64,000 nt of DNA from a marine bacterium B5-7. GTDB lineage: Bacteria > Pseudomonadota > Gammaproteobacteria > Arenicellales > CAJQKF01. The notes beneath the pieces were generated by a model that ran no database searches, was not told where the DNA came from, and saw only the letters and a program-made list of their open reading frames with translations. The stretch's first letter is position 1. Each line of letters opens with the position of its first letter. Shown one piece after another: positions 55,584 to 63,916 of the stretch. Position numbers and translations under genes: made by a program. Location of the stretch: assembly GCA_021604525.1 (NCBI GenBank), contig BQJD01000005.1, positions 96,322 through 160,321 of the forward strand. The letters run 5' to 3'.

Positions 55584-58280
55584 ATGTTAACAACCAATTT
55601 TGTTCTTATCACCGCGTTGTTGTATGTCGTGTTGTTGTTCGTATTGGCGTATTTTTCCGATCGTCAGGCACGACGTGGACGCGATGCGTTACTACGCTCT
55701 CCATTAATTTATACCCTGTCGATCTCAGTCTACTGTACTTCCTGGACGTTCTATGGTGCAGTCGGTTCAGCCGCCCGCAACGGTCTTGAATTCGCCACCA
55801 TCTACCTCGGTCCAACACTGGTATTCGTCGGCTGGTGGTTTCTGTTACGCAAGCTGGTTCGAATTGGTCACGTTCATCGCATCACCTCAATCGCTGACCT
55901 TATTTCCTCACGTTTCGGTAAAAGCACGACACTGGCCGTGCTGGTCACCACCATCGCCGTCATGGGTACCACGCCTTATATTGCTTTACAGCTTAAAGCC
56001 GTAACAACCAGTTTTCAGGTCGTCAGTAATGTAACCCACACGGCGTTATTGGGCGCACCATTGCAAACCGGCGATACCACTGTCGGTTTCTGGGTGGCTG
56101 CTGCCATGGCTGTGTTCACAATCTTGTTCGGCACTCGTAATCTGGATGCCAATGAGCACAATCCGGGTGTTGTTGCGGCAATCGCCTTCGAGGCACTGGT
56201 AAAGCTGTTCGCATTAATCGCGGTGGGGCTTTTTGTAGTGTTCAAGATTGCCGGCGGATTCAGCGAAGTATTCGATTTTCCAGCCGCTGCCGAGATGCTT
56301 CAGCAACCCGACGACTTCGGCGCACGCTGGATTACACTAACGCTACTTTCGGGCATCGCCATTGTCTGCCTGCCAAGGCAATTCCAGATAACGGTTGTTG
56401 AAAATTCTGACGAAAAACATCTACGCACGGCGTCGTGGGCGTTTCCGGTATATCTTTTATTAACCAGCCTGTTCATTTTACCAATAGCTCTGACAGGACT
56501 CGCCACCCTGCCGGTTGGCTCCAATCCGGATATGTTTGTACTCACCCTGCCCATGTCGGCTGATAATGACGTGCTGGCCCTGTTTGCATTTATCGGTGGC
56601 TTTTCTTCCGCCACTTCCATGGTCATCGTCGCAAGCATTGCTTTGTCGATCATGGTCTCCAATCAGATCGTCGTGCCGTTAGCCATCCGCTTGCCATTTT
56701 TCTCCTTGCAGGCAAGCGGTGATATCAAACAACTGCTATTGGTTAGTCGACGGATATCCATCGCGGTCATCCTGTTTCTCGGCTATTTATATTTTAGTTA
56801 CAGTGCCCGTTCTGATGCGCTGGCAGCCATCGGCCTGATCGCATTCGCAGGTGTCGCACAGTTCTCCCCTGCTCTCATCGGTGGACTGTTCTGGCGTAAC
56901 GCCACCAGCACCGGCGCCATTTGCGGTCTGCTCGGCGGCTTTGTCATCTGGATCTACACCCTGTTTCTACCGAGTCTTGCCGGCGGTGTATTTTTATCGA
57001 GCTTTATCGAGCACGGGCCATTCGGAATTGCCTTGTTAAAACCCTATGCCTTGTTTGGTCTGGAGGGACTTGACCCGCTGATTCACAGCCTTTACTTCAG
57101 TCTCGGTATTAATATTGCCCTGTTTCTGGTGTGTTCCAACTGGAGCGAACAGAAACCGCTGGAACGATTGCAAAGCGCGTTGTTCGTAGATGTGTTTCGC
57201 AACGTGGCCGGCACTGAATCACGAGTGTTACAGCGCCGCGCTGCCACCAAGGATTTGTATATTCTCGCCCAGCGTATCCTCGGTCCGGCACAGACGCATC
57301 AATTATTTAACGAGCTAACCGGTGGACATACGTCACTTGAGTCACTACCACCTCCGGACGCACATTTTATTGCCCAGATCGAACGCCGTCTGGCAGGCAA
57401 CATCGGTGCCTCGACCGCTCGGGCACTGGTTTCTCAAATTGCCACGGGAGAGGTCATCAGTCTTGATGAGATTATCAAACTGGTAGACGAGACCCAGCAG
57501 GTAGTCGAATACAGTCATCGCCTTGAAGACAAGTCGAGGCAGCTTCAACAAACTGCCGAAGAACTCCGGCGTGCCAACGAAAGTCTGCAGCAACTTGATG
57601 CGATGAAAGATGAATTCTTAAGCCAGGTAAGTCATGAGGTTAGAACACCGATGACTTCCATCAGATCATTCGCGGAAGTACTGATAGATTCTGAAGACCT
57701 CAGCTCAGAGTTGACGCGTCGTTTCCTCGGTATCATTCATGAAGAGAGTTTGCGACTCACCCGGTTGCTCGATGAGATACTTGAATTGAGCAACCTCGAG
57801 CGCGGCGAACTTCGCATCAATTGCCAACCATCACCGGTTGGTCCGGTTATTGATCGCGCCATTAGAATTTGTCAGGGCATTGCCCGCCAGGAGAACGTGA
57901 AACTGACCACCAGCAATATTCATGGCGATGCCATTATTCTTCAGGACTCTGATCGACTGCAGCAGGTGATCATTAACCTGGTTACCAATGCCATCAAGTA
58001 CAATACCAATCAAGATCCGGAAGTGGAAGTGTTTGGCAAGGTCTCGAGCCGGAACTTTGAACTATACATTCGTGACAATGGATCGGGTATTGCCGACGGC
58101 GAGCGGGTATTCGAGAAGTTCACACGCGGACGCAGTCAGGCCGTGCGTGGCAAGCCGGGTAGTGGCCTGGGCCTACCCATCAGTCATCAGATTATCATTC
58201 GTATGGGCGGTGGGTTGGAACTGGTTGAAAACGACGAGAGCGGCACCTGTTTTCGCATCCGCTTGCCTCTTTCGATATGA
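55584..58280 (+). CDS. Na+/solute symporter-domain sensor histidine kinase (CbrA-like)
   Basis: Protein of 898 residues. An N-terminal sodium/solute symporter domain of about 13 helices (first 530 residues; YCTSWTFYGAVGSAARNGLEF and GGLFWRNATSTGAICGLLGG) is followed by a coiled-coil linker and a histidine kinase with H-box LSQVSHEVRTPMTSIRSF (His near residue 683), N-box INLVTNAIKYN, DNGSGI and GSGLGLPIS. CbrA-like proteins couple solute recognition or transport to carbon control. It lacks a PAS domain, unlike Pseudomonas CbrA. Last gene of the signalling unit. Confidence 0.9.
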   Translation: MLTTNFVLITALLYVVLLFVLAYFSDRQARRGRDALLRSPLIYTLSISVYCTSWTFYGAVGSAARNGLEFATIYLGPTLVFVGWWFLLRKLVRIGHVHRITSIADLISSRFGKSTTLAVLVTTIAVMGTTPYIALQLKAVTTSFQVVSNVTHTALLGAPLQTGDTTVGFWVAAAMAVFTILFGTRNLDANEHNPGVVAAIAFEALVKLFALIAVGLFVVFKIAGGFSEVFDFPAAAEMLQQPDDFGARWITLTLLSGIAIVCLPRQFQITVVENSDEKHLRTASWAFPVYLLLTSLFILPIALTGLATLPVGSNPDMFVLTLPMSADNDVLALFAFIGGFSSATSMVIVASIALSIMVSNQIVVPLAIRLPFFSLQASGDIKQLLLVSRRISIAVILFLGYLYFSYSARSDALAAIGLIAFAGVAQFSPALIGGLFWRNATSTGAICGLLGGFVIWIYTLFLPSLAGGVFLSSFIEHGPFGIALLKPYALFGLEGLDPLIHSLYFSLGINIALFLVCSNWSEQKPLERLQSALFVDVFRNVAGTESRVLQRRAATKDLYILAQRILGPAQTHQLFNELTGGHTSLESLPPPDAHFIAQIERRLAGNIGASTARALVSQIATGEVISLDEIIKLVDETQQVVEYSHRLEDKSRQLQQTAEELRRANESLQQLDAMKDEFLSQVSHEVRTPMTSIRSFAEVLIDSEDLSSELTRRFLGIIHEESLRLTRLLDEILELSNLERGELRINCQPSPVGPVIDRAIRICQGIARQENVKLTTSNIHGDAIILQDSDRLQQVIINLVTNAIKYNTNQDPEVEVFGKVSSRNFELYIRDNGSGIADGERVFEKFTRGRSQAVRGKPGSGLGLPISHQIIIRMGGGLELVENDESGTCFRIRLPLSI

Positions 58281-58373
58281 CCGTTGCTGTAACCATCAAG
58301 CGCATCCGCCAATGATGTTTCATAATTTAGAATCGAGACCAATGCCGCATATGACACCCTGGAGTGATCGCCT

Positions 58374-59117
58374 GTGCTGACCGATCCCTGGTTGATTGCC
58401 TTTTGTGTATTCACGTTTCTCATTGCCGGTACTGTTAAGGGTATTCTCGGTATCGGATTGCCGACAACTGCAATGGCAATCATGACCCTGGTCATCGAGC
58501 CAACCGTTGCGATTGCGCTGGTGACGCCGGCCATCATCGCCACCAACGCCCAACAGTTTTTTACAACAGGGCAACCCATGGAAACAGCGTATCGTTACCG
58601 TTGGATAGCTATCGCCTTGAGTATCACGATATTTATTACCGCATTGACCATAACCCGAGTACCACAATCATTTCTGGTACTGTCAATTGGTGTGGTGATG
58701 TGCCTGTTCGCGATTCACGTATTGATGGGATTTCGCCTGCCAATTGGCGACAGCATACCCTGGCAAGTAGGGGTCGGCGTGACGGCCGGAATATGTGGCG
58801 GGCTCAGCGCGATCTGGGCACCACCGGTTGCCATGTTCCTGATCTCACAGAACGTTAACAAGGAGCAGTTTATCTCCGGATGCGGCTTCCTGTTCATGAT
58901 CGGCAGCCTGCCATTGGCGGGTGGACTACTCATATCCGGCGTGCTCAATTCCCATGCCCTCGTTTTGTCTCTGATATGTCTGGCCGTTGCGCTGATTGCG
59001 TTTCGTATCGGCGCAAAGCTTCGTCAACAACTAGCCAATGAAGCATTTCGTAAAATCGTATTGATCACTTTCCTGATTATGGGTGCACGACTGGTGTGGA
59101 GCGGTTTATCCACGTAA
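58374..59117 (+). CDS. TSUP (TauE/SafE) family permease, copy 2
   Basis: Inner-membrane protein of 247 residues starting at GTG 58374 with GGAG about nine bases upstream. Half-repeats GTVKGILGIGLPTTAMAI and GGLSAIWAPPVAMFLISQ are TSUP marks. It diverges from copy 1 at 46403, so the two likely move different small anions. It follows the symporter-kinase gene by 93 bp and may be in the same transcript. Confidence 0.88.
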   Translation: MLTDPWLIAFCVFTFLIAGTVKGILGIGLPTTAMAIMTLVIEPTVAIALVTPAIIATNAQQFFTTGQPMETAYRYRWIAIALSITIFITALTITRVPQSFLVLSIGVVMCLFAIHVLMGFRLPIGDSIPWQVGVGVTAGICGGLSAIWAPPVAMFLISQNVNKEQFISGCGFLFMIGSLPLAGGLLISGVLNSHALVLSLICLAVALIAFRIGAKLRQQLANEAFRKIVLITFLIMGARLVWSGLST

Positions 59118-59229
59118 TTGCAAAACATTATAAGCAACAAATTATCGAGTCACCCAAACTTTCATTCAAATCCTTGAATTCGGACATGATGCTTTGATTA
59201 CTCCAATTGCTTGTGACAAATTTGCTGCG

Positions 59230-59586
59230 TTAATAACTGGCGCCATCAACGTGCTGACACGATAGTTCCCGCGGATTCACACCTTCGAGACAGTTAACGT
59301 TTATTGCAGCAACCGAAGAGCCATCGGGCATCTGTCCGTAGGCAAAGCTCTGTACGCCGCATGTCCTGCAAAAGTGATGATGGATCGTATTTTTGTTAAA
59401 CAGGTATTCAGTCAGATTGTCCTCACCCGAATGCAGCCTGAAATTTTCACGTGGTGCAAACGCCAGAACAAAGCCCATGCGCTGGCAACGTGAGCAGTTA
59501 CAGGTAATCGATTCGTCGATGTCTACATCAACCTCGTAAGTCACCGCACCGCACTGGCAACCACCTTTGAAATGTTGAATAGCCAT
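59230..59586 (-). CDS. GFA-family (glutathione-dependent formaldehyde-activating-like) zinc protein
   Basis: Zinc protein of 118 residues with the GFA cysteine pattern: GGCQCGAVTYEV, then CNCSRCQRMG and CRTCGVQSF. ATG 59586 is chosen because AGGAG lies just upstream; the longer frame has no site. Members are mostly of unknown role despite the name, and no glutathione gene adjoins it. Single gene. Confidence 0.88.
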   Translation of the reverse strand: MAIQHFKGGCQCGAVTYEVDVDIDESITCNCSRCQRMGFVLAFAPRENFRLHSGEDNLTEYLFNKNTIHHHFCRTCGVQSFAYGQMPDGSSVAAINVNCLEGVNPRELSCQHVDGASY

Positions 59587-59893
59587 ATTAACTCCTGTGT
59601 TTCGATTAGCCTGTTTGTTGTTGGATAGCCCTTCGTCGATAAACACTATATTCGTCATCAGGGGTACGGGTTCCAATTAACGATATGGTATCACCCTGCA
59701 TGATTATTCCATGCTCCTAGAGCAACAAATTAAATCATTCATATTGATGAAACCACTGAACATGAATTGATCCAGGGACACATGGATCAATTCACAACTC
59801 CATAACGTTTTAGCGTGACTCAGCACAATAGACTGCTTGAAATAAGTTGCGGGAAGAAAGTGCCCGAAGCGTGGTCTTTGAGATTGGAAGAGG

Positions 59894-60280
59894 CTAAGAG
59901 TTGGTCTTGTGAGTGAGCCAAGTAGCGTAATCAACTTCATCGATCTCTGAAGATGCAAGCGAGAGGGTCATGGCTGTAGCGGACACCTCGTCCGCTTGCA
60001 GAGGCATCATGTTGAGGTCGAGGAACATGTAGGCGACTAAAAAGCCTGTACGCTTGTTGCCATCAACAAAGGGATGGTTGCGGATGATGCCGGCAGTGTA
60101 TGAAGCGGCAAAGCGAGGGAGTTCGGTACAGTTTTCGTAGTGATAGAGATTGTGGGGCCGGGCAAGCGCAGAATCGAGAAGACCTTCGTCACGAAGACCC
60201 CCTGGTCCGCCGAATCTGGTAATCACCATGTTATGGACCGCAAGAACGGCCTGTTTCAGGAGCCAGATCGATTCCGTCAT
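59894..60280 (-). CDS. doc: Doc-family (Fic-fold) toxin
   Basis: Toxin of 128 residues. The Doc/Fic core HPFVDGNKRTGFLVAYMFL (catalytic His and the DGNKR anion-binding loop) is intact, with GGPGGLRDEGLLDSALARP at the N-terminal side as in phage-P1 Doc, which phosphorylates EF-Tu. It overlaps the upstream antitoxin by four bases (ATGA), the normal coupled layout. Confidence 0.93.
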   Translation of the reverse strand: MTESIWLLKQAVLAVHNMVITRFGGPGGLRDEGLLDSALARPHNLYHYENCTELPRFAASYTAGIIRNHPFVDGNKRTGFLVAYMFLDLNMMPLQADEVSATAMTLSLASSEIDEVDYATWLTHKTNS

Positions 60281-60501
60281 TTGGCAAGTTCACGGAGTGT
60301 ATTTTTGTAGGCGTCCATACCTTTGCGAGCACTTTCCAGTTGCTTCTCAAATTCAGGATCGAATGGTGTAACCTCATAACCACTCGGTGTTTCAATGAGA
60401 AACAACTCGTCGCCTTCATGGACGCCAAGATGCGACAGGGCATCTTTGGGCAGGATGACACCGGCAGAAGTGCCCACGGCCCTGATCTTGAGCTTTACCA
60501 T
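60277..60501 (-). CDS. AbrB/MazE-type antitoxin
   Basis: Protein of 74 residues. N-terminal swapped-hairpin DNA-binding fold (LKIRAVGTSAGVILPKDALSHLGVHEGDELF, key part AGVILPKDAL), then a C-terminal helix (FEKQLESARKGMDAYKN) likely to neutralise the toxin. GGAGG precedes the ATG. It is paired with doc, which classically has a Phd partner; AbrB-type partners are a known alternative. It probably binds the palindrome just upstream. Confidence 0.9.
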   Translation of the reverse strand: MVKLKIRAVGTSAGVILPKDALSHLGVHEGDELFLIETPSGYEVTPFDPEFEKQLESARKGMDAYKNTLRELAK

Positions 60502-60519
60502 TGGTTGCCTCCAATTAAA

Positions 60520-60543
60520 ATATTATATTGTAAATTATAATAT
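60520..60543. promoter_or_regulatory. AT-rich palindrome, promoter/operator of the toxin-antitoxin pair
   Basis: Perfect 8-bp arms ATATTATA (60520-60527) and TATAATAT (60536-60543) with an 8-base spacer, 19 bases before the antitoxin start. It contains a good -10-like element (TATAAT), consistent with autorepression by the antitoxin. Confidence 0.6.
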
Positions 60544-60784
60544 AGTGGCCCCGGAAAGAGCCAATATGAGTGTGGTAATAGCTTTATGACATGAAATTTT
60601 ATCTACTCATGACAAAGAATATTTGGAGCTACGAAGCGTATGCAAGACTTGATCATCTCGAAAAACGAACATGACAGAAGCGCCACCGAATCTGGAATAG
60701 TTGACTAGTATTCACAATAAATAGATCCTTAAGGCCTATCAGAACAACATGGGCAACCAGTACGAAAATGAGGGTGGACGGAAG

Positions 60785-60994
60785 ATGATTGACCCGAAAA
60801 TTAAGGCGATTATGAAAAAATACAACATGCCAGAACACGTTGCACACCAGATGGCGGCGCAACTGGAAACCGGTTATGCGGGCGATGTGTTTTTCATCGA
60901 CGAGCACGGTAACAAGATTCCTAATCGATCCGGAATGATGATTCAGGATGCGGTGAAGCAAGATCGAGAACGAGAAAAAAAGAATTCCCGCTGA
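60785..60994 (+). CDS. Small charged protein of unknown function
   Basis: Protein of 69 residues (81 from the ATG at 60749). MIDPKIKAIMKKYNMPEHVAHQMAAQLETGYAG resembles a short helical metal- or nucleic-acid-binding domain; the end is highly charged (DAVKQDREREKKNSR). A GAGGGTGGACGG stretch precedes the ATG at 60785. I do not recognise a family. Single gene in the accessory region. Confidence 0.5.
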   Translation: MIDPKIKAIMKKYNMPEHVAHQMAAQLETGYAGDVFFIDEHGNKIPNRSGMMIQDAVKQDREREKKNSR

Positions 60995-61051
60995 AGTCCG
61001 CCACTTTTGCCTACGCAAAGGCCATTTGATAGTTCGAGAAATAGTGTTCCG

Positions 61052-61630
61052 CTAGCTCTCGCCGATTTGACAACCGTTCGAATCGCAATGCTCCGAGTCA
61101 GTCTTCACACTCTCAAAACTTTTTCCAACGGGTTCTCGCATCTCGCTCAACAGGGCACCAATTTCAACACCCAGGGCGAGTTCGTCATGAGAGCCGAAGT
61201 ATTGACCACGCCGCCGCCCGTTGACATCGATTAACACCCAGGTTGGCGTACCCTGCATTTGGTAAGCTTCCATTGTCTGGGGTATTGTACCGCCATGCTC
61301 GTTGGGCGTATCCACACCGACCGGGAAACTCACCCGATATTCTGATAAGAAGACCTCCAGCGCGTTTGGTGTCATTACGTCATGATGTTCAAAGACAGTA
61401 TGTAAGCCGATTACGACAAGATTCCTGTTTTCAAACATCTGCTGCATTTTTTGCGCCAATGGTATGGAACGCGCCACACAGCCGGGGCATAGCATCTGGA
61501 AGGCAAGCAAGACCACAACGCGACCATGGAGGTCGTCAAGTGAGAGCGATCCGTCCATATTGAACCAACGAGTCGTCTTAAGCGCAGGCGCCAGATCAGT
61601 TCCGATATTGCGAGAAGACATAGTTTGCAT
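61052..61630 (-). CDS. Redoxin-family protein (TlpA/peroxiredoxin-like)
   Basis: Thioredoxin-fold protein of 192 residues, no signal peptide. The redox motif CPGC is at Cys48 and Cys51 (QMLCPGCVARSIPLAQKM) and TPTWVLIDVNGR gives the cis-Pro strand. Two more cysteines lie at the C-terminus (HCDSNGCQ), which could resolve a disulfide. It is divergent from the MarR regulator with shared operators, so its expression is probably controlled by that protein in response to oxidative or electrophile stress. Confidence 0.8.
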   Translation of the reverse strand: MQTMSSRNIGTDLAPALKTTRWFNMDGSLSLDDLHGRVVVLLAFQMLCPGCVARSIPLAQKMQQMFENRNLVVIGLHTVFEHHDVMTPNALEVFLSEYRVSFPVGVDTPNEHGGTIPQTMEAYQMQGTPTWVLIDVNGRRRGQYFGSHDELALGVEIGALLSEMREPVGKSFESVKTDSEHCDSNGCQIGES

Positions 61631-61654
61631 TTTTGACCTCGGCGTTTCTACAAT

Positions 61655-61716
61655 GTATCGAGTCGATACGATAAAGGGGCGAACAGATACTTGTCAAGAT
61701 AGTTTTGACTCGATAC
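61655..61716. promoter_or_regulatory. Duplicated MarR operator in the redoxin-MarR divergent promoter
   Basis: GTATCGAGTCGATAC at 61655-61669 is a perfect 7-1-7 palindrome. A second copy, GTTTTGACTCGATAC at 61702-61716, matches at 12 of 15 positions, 47 bp away and just before the marR start. Spacing and symmetry fit dimeric MarR binding. Confidence 0.7.
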
Positions 61717-61725
61717 GATTACGAG

Positions 61726-62304
61726 ATGGATACCATTCTTGAACTATTGAAACGGTTAGGCGTACTTACCCAGGCAGAAAATCGCCAAATTGCGGGCCTT
61801 GAGGGACTCCAACCAGTTCACCTCGATGTACTTCGGTATCTGACACGTTGCAATCGCTATAGCAATACACCGGCGGCAGTTGGACAGTACCTGAATACGA
61901 CAAAAGGGACAGTCTCGCAGAGCATCAACGTACTGGAGCGCGAGAAACTCATTAGTAAGTACCCGGATGCAAATGACGGCCGGGTTGTTCGGCTGCGACT
62001 CCTGAAGAAAGGATTGCGCCTTCTGGATCGACCCGCTCACAAGTCGAGTATTGTTGCCGCAATTAGTGATCTGGGAAAGAAGGAACAGGACGGGTTAGAG
62101 AAAGGTCTGGCCGAACTCCTGCGACGCGCTCAACGACGCAACGATTCGAAGAGTTTCGGTATCTGTCACACCTGCCGATTTTTCCATACTTTGGGGAAAA
62201 GTGAGTTTCAGTGCGGGATCACACAGGAGCGCCTGACTCGCGAAGATTCCCATCTGATTTGTGTTGAGCACGAAGTACAACAAACAGCCTGGAACCGGGA
62301 ATAA
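61726..62304 (+). CDS. MarR family regulator with C-terminal cysteine cluster
   Basis: Regulator of 192 residues, start ATG 61726 (a TTG 21 bases earlier is possible). Winged helix TPAAVGQYLNTTKGTVSQSINVLEREKLI, wing DANDGRVVRLRLLKKG. The last 45 residues add a cluster CHTCRFF, then FQCGITQERL and LICVEHE (four cysteines, CxxC-x12-C-x14-C), probably a zinc or iron-sulfur site that senses redox state. It is divergent from the redoxin gene and has operators at its own start. Confidence 0.88.
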   Translation: MDTILELLKRLGVLTQAENRQIAGLEGLQPVHLDVLRYLTRCNRYSNTPAAVGQYLNTTKGTVSQSINVLEREKLISKYPDANDGRVVRLRLLKKGLRLLDRPAHKSSIVAAISDLGKKEQDGLEKGLAELLRRAQRRNDSKSFGICHTCRFFHTLGKSEFQCGITQERLTREDSHLICVEHEVQQTAWNRE

Positions 62305-62406
62305 ACGTTAAAAGATGTCCGGGCATTGGAAGCGACAGTTATTGATACAAACGACATTTTCAGTAGAGACAAAATATTATCTGTCGTCACGATCAGTATC
62401 AGTTAT

Positions 62407-62538
62407 GCCTCATCCCCGCGGCACGGGGAACACATCGCCTCAACCGGATACACACGGGATGCAAATACCTCATCCCCGCGGGCACGGGGAACACATCGAG
62501 ACGCTACCTCCAATACGCACCGGAGCATGGTTCATCCC
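62407..62538. CRISPR. Degenerate type I-E CRISPR remnant (two repeats and a truncated third)
   Basis: Repeat 1 at 62407-62433 (27 bases, one G missing), 33-base spacer, repeat 2 at 62467-62494 (28 bases), 34-base spacer, then only the first ten bases of a third repeat, GGTTCATCCC, at 62529-62538. The core CATCCCCGCGGGCACGGGGA is the inverse of the E. coli type I-E orientation, so crRNA would read from the minus strand. Ends differ from the intact repeat (ACCTCAT and GCCTCAT for GGTTCAT). It lies 54 bp beyond the 3' end of the zeta-like toxin gene. Confidence 0.85.
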
Positions 62539-62591
62539 TCAGTCTTTGGAACATTGTGTTGCTCGTTATGTTTTTTTGCCGGTACCTTTTT

Positions 62592-63242
62592 CTAACACTT
62601 CTTATTGAGTTTATTGATCTGTGATCGGTACATCTGGTGCGCCCATGCCGGTAATTTATTCGATAGTTTGATGATCTGACCTTTGGCCATCGTCATAACG
62701 AATTGGTGTGTGGCGTCTTTGTGTCCGGATTCGCGAGAGTTATCCCAGACGTAGGTATGATCGGCGGCCATCGATGCCATTAGAATGTTGGCCACGGTAC
62801 GATCATAGCGAGAGTAAACCCTGTCCTTGGGTACGTAGTGGCCACCAGCTCCGACGCGATCCAGAACCCGCTTATAAGCAAGCTCTGCGGAACTCACATG
62901 AACATGGTTTAGTATCACTTCGAACCCGGCATTTTGAGCATCCCGTATCAGTTGGACTTTTGATATATGCGAGTAAACCGTTTCAGTAATAAATGACTGG
63001 CCAGCGTCTATATACTGGTAACGGATTTTCGCAGCCAGCTTACCCATTTCGAGACTGTGTTTTCCGACTTCGTCAGGGTATCTGCTCTTCTCCATTTCGT
63101 CTGCGTTAACGAATGGATAACGTCGCCCGGATTTATCCACATTGGGCTTTATTTGCTCATAGTAGAAAGTTGTTTTCCCCGCGCCATTGATACCGCCAAT
63201 CAGGATCAGTACAGGTTTGTCATTAGCCATCATTACAGTCAA
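62592..63242 (-). CDS. Zeta-toxin-like P-loop kinase
   Basis: Protein of 216 residues with Walker A GGINGAGKTT (Lys23), FVNADEME as the acidic catalytic strand and FITETVYSH, then a lid-like Arg segment YKRVLDRVGAGGHYVPKDRVYSRYDR, as in zeta toxins, which phosphorylate UDP-N-acetylglucosamine or nucleotide sugars. It is translated from the start at 63242 or from MANDKP twelve bases in. A 116-residue gene lies 95 bp upstream and may encode its antitoxin. Confidence 0.85.
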   Translation of the reverse strand: MTVMMANDKPVLILIGGINGAGKTTFYYEQIKPNVDKSGRRYPFVNADEMEKSRYPDEVGKHSLEMGKLAAKIRYQYIDAGQSFITETVYSHISKVQLIRDAQNAGFEVILNHVHVSSAELAYKRVLDRVGAGGHYVPKDRVYSRYDRTVANILMASMAADHTYVWDNSRESGHKDATHQFVMTMAKGQIIKLSNKLPAWAHQMYRSQINKLNKKC

Positions 63243-63337
63243 ACCGGTCTGGCGTCACACTAGTTATGGCTTCGACAAAACAATCAACCGCAGATAAGGA
63301 TAACAAGAGAGGAAAGAATGAGAGAACAATAAATCCA

Positions 63338-63688
63338 TTATGAGCTCAAGATGTTGCCATCAACGTCGCAGCAAGATCCATCGGCCAATACGCCGATGAT
63401 TTTGCCGTTTTCTTCGCCCCAGCTAATGCGGCCAGCAGCACTAAAAGCCCTGGCATTTTGAATTCCAGCATTAGTGGCAATCCCGGCTTCGATATTTTCG
63501 ACAATTGAATCCATCATGCCACCAAGGAATTCCTGGTCAGTCAGCTCAGCGGGATTTGCACGAAAAGCGGAATCGATTAGTACGGCGAGTTGGCCCGGAG
63601 AAGTACGATTCTCGCGATTGGCCAGCATACGAAGTTTTAACAACGATTTGCGGTCAATTTTGGTGGTTGTCATATCTGCTTTGGCCAT
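63338..63688 (-). CDS. Small protein upstream of zeta-like toxin, possible antitoxin
   Basis: Protein of 116 residues, unrecognised family. The N-terminal half (TTTKIDRKSLLKLRMLANRENRTSPGQLAVLIDSAFR) resembles a ribbon-helix-helix DNA-binding domain; the rest has a short beta region (GKIIGVLADGSCCDVDGN). AGGAG lies ahead of the ATG. Position and size suit an antitoxin, but the zeta antitoxin epsilon fold is not evident. Confidence 0.55.
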   Translation of the reverse strand: MAKADMTTTKIDRKSLLKLRMLANRENRTSPGQLAVLIDSAFRANPAELTDQEFLGGMMDSIVENIEAGIATNAGIQNARAFSAAGRISWGEENGKIIGVLADGSCCDVDGNILSS

Positions 63689-63916
63689 AATGGAATCTCC
63701 TGTGAGTATTTAATCCATTAATTAGTCAAAAGTATACTAAAGGTTACCATCATGTATACGAATAGTAACCAATTGTAATGATTAAAAGTGATGCCACAGC
63801 ATTCGCTATTGAATCCCGCTTCTCGATCTTGCCGTGGTAGAAATCTCGAGATATGTCGGGCTTGTTGAATGGATCTACATAGGCAGGTTACACGTACATA
63901 TTTTGGCGAAGATAGT
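63689..63916. other. AT-rich spacer before the CRISPR array
   Basis: About 230 bp without a credible gene; a minus-strand frame crossing it runs into the repeats and is rejected. It holds the promoter of the small upstream gene on the left. No leader-like element is expected here because the array probably reads from the right. Confidence 0.5.
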
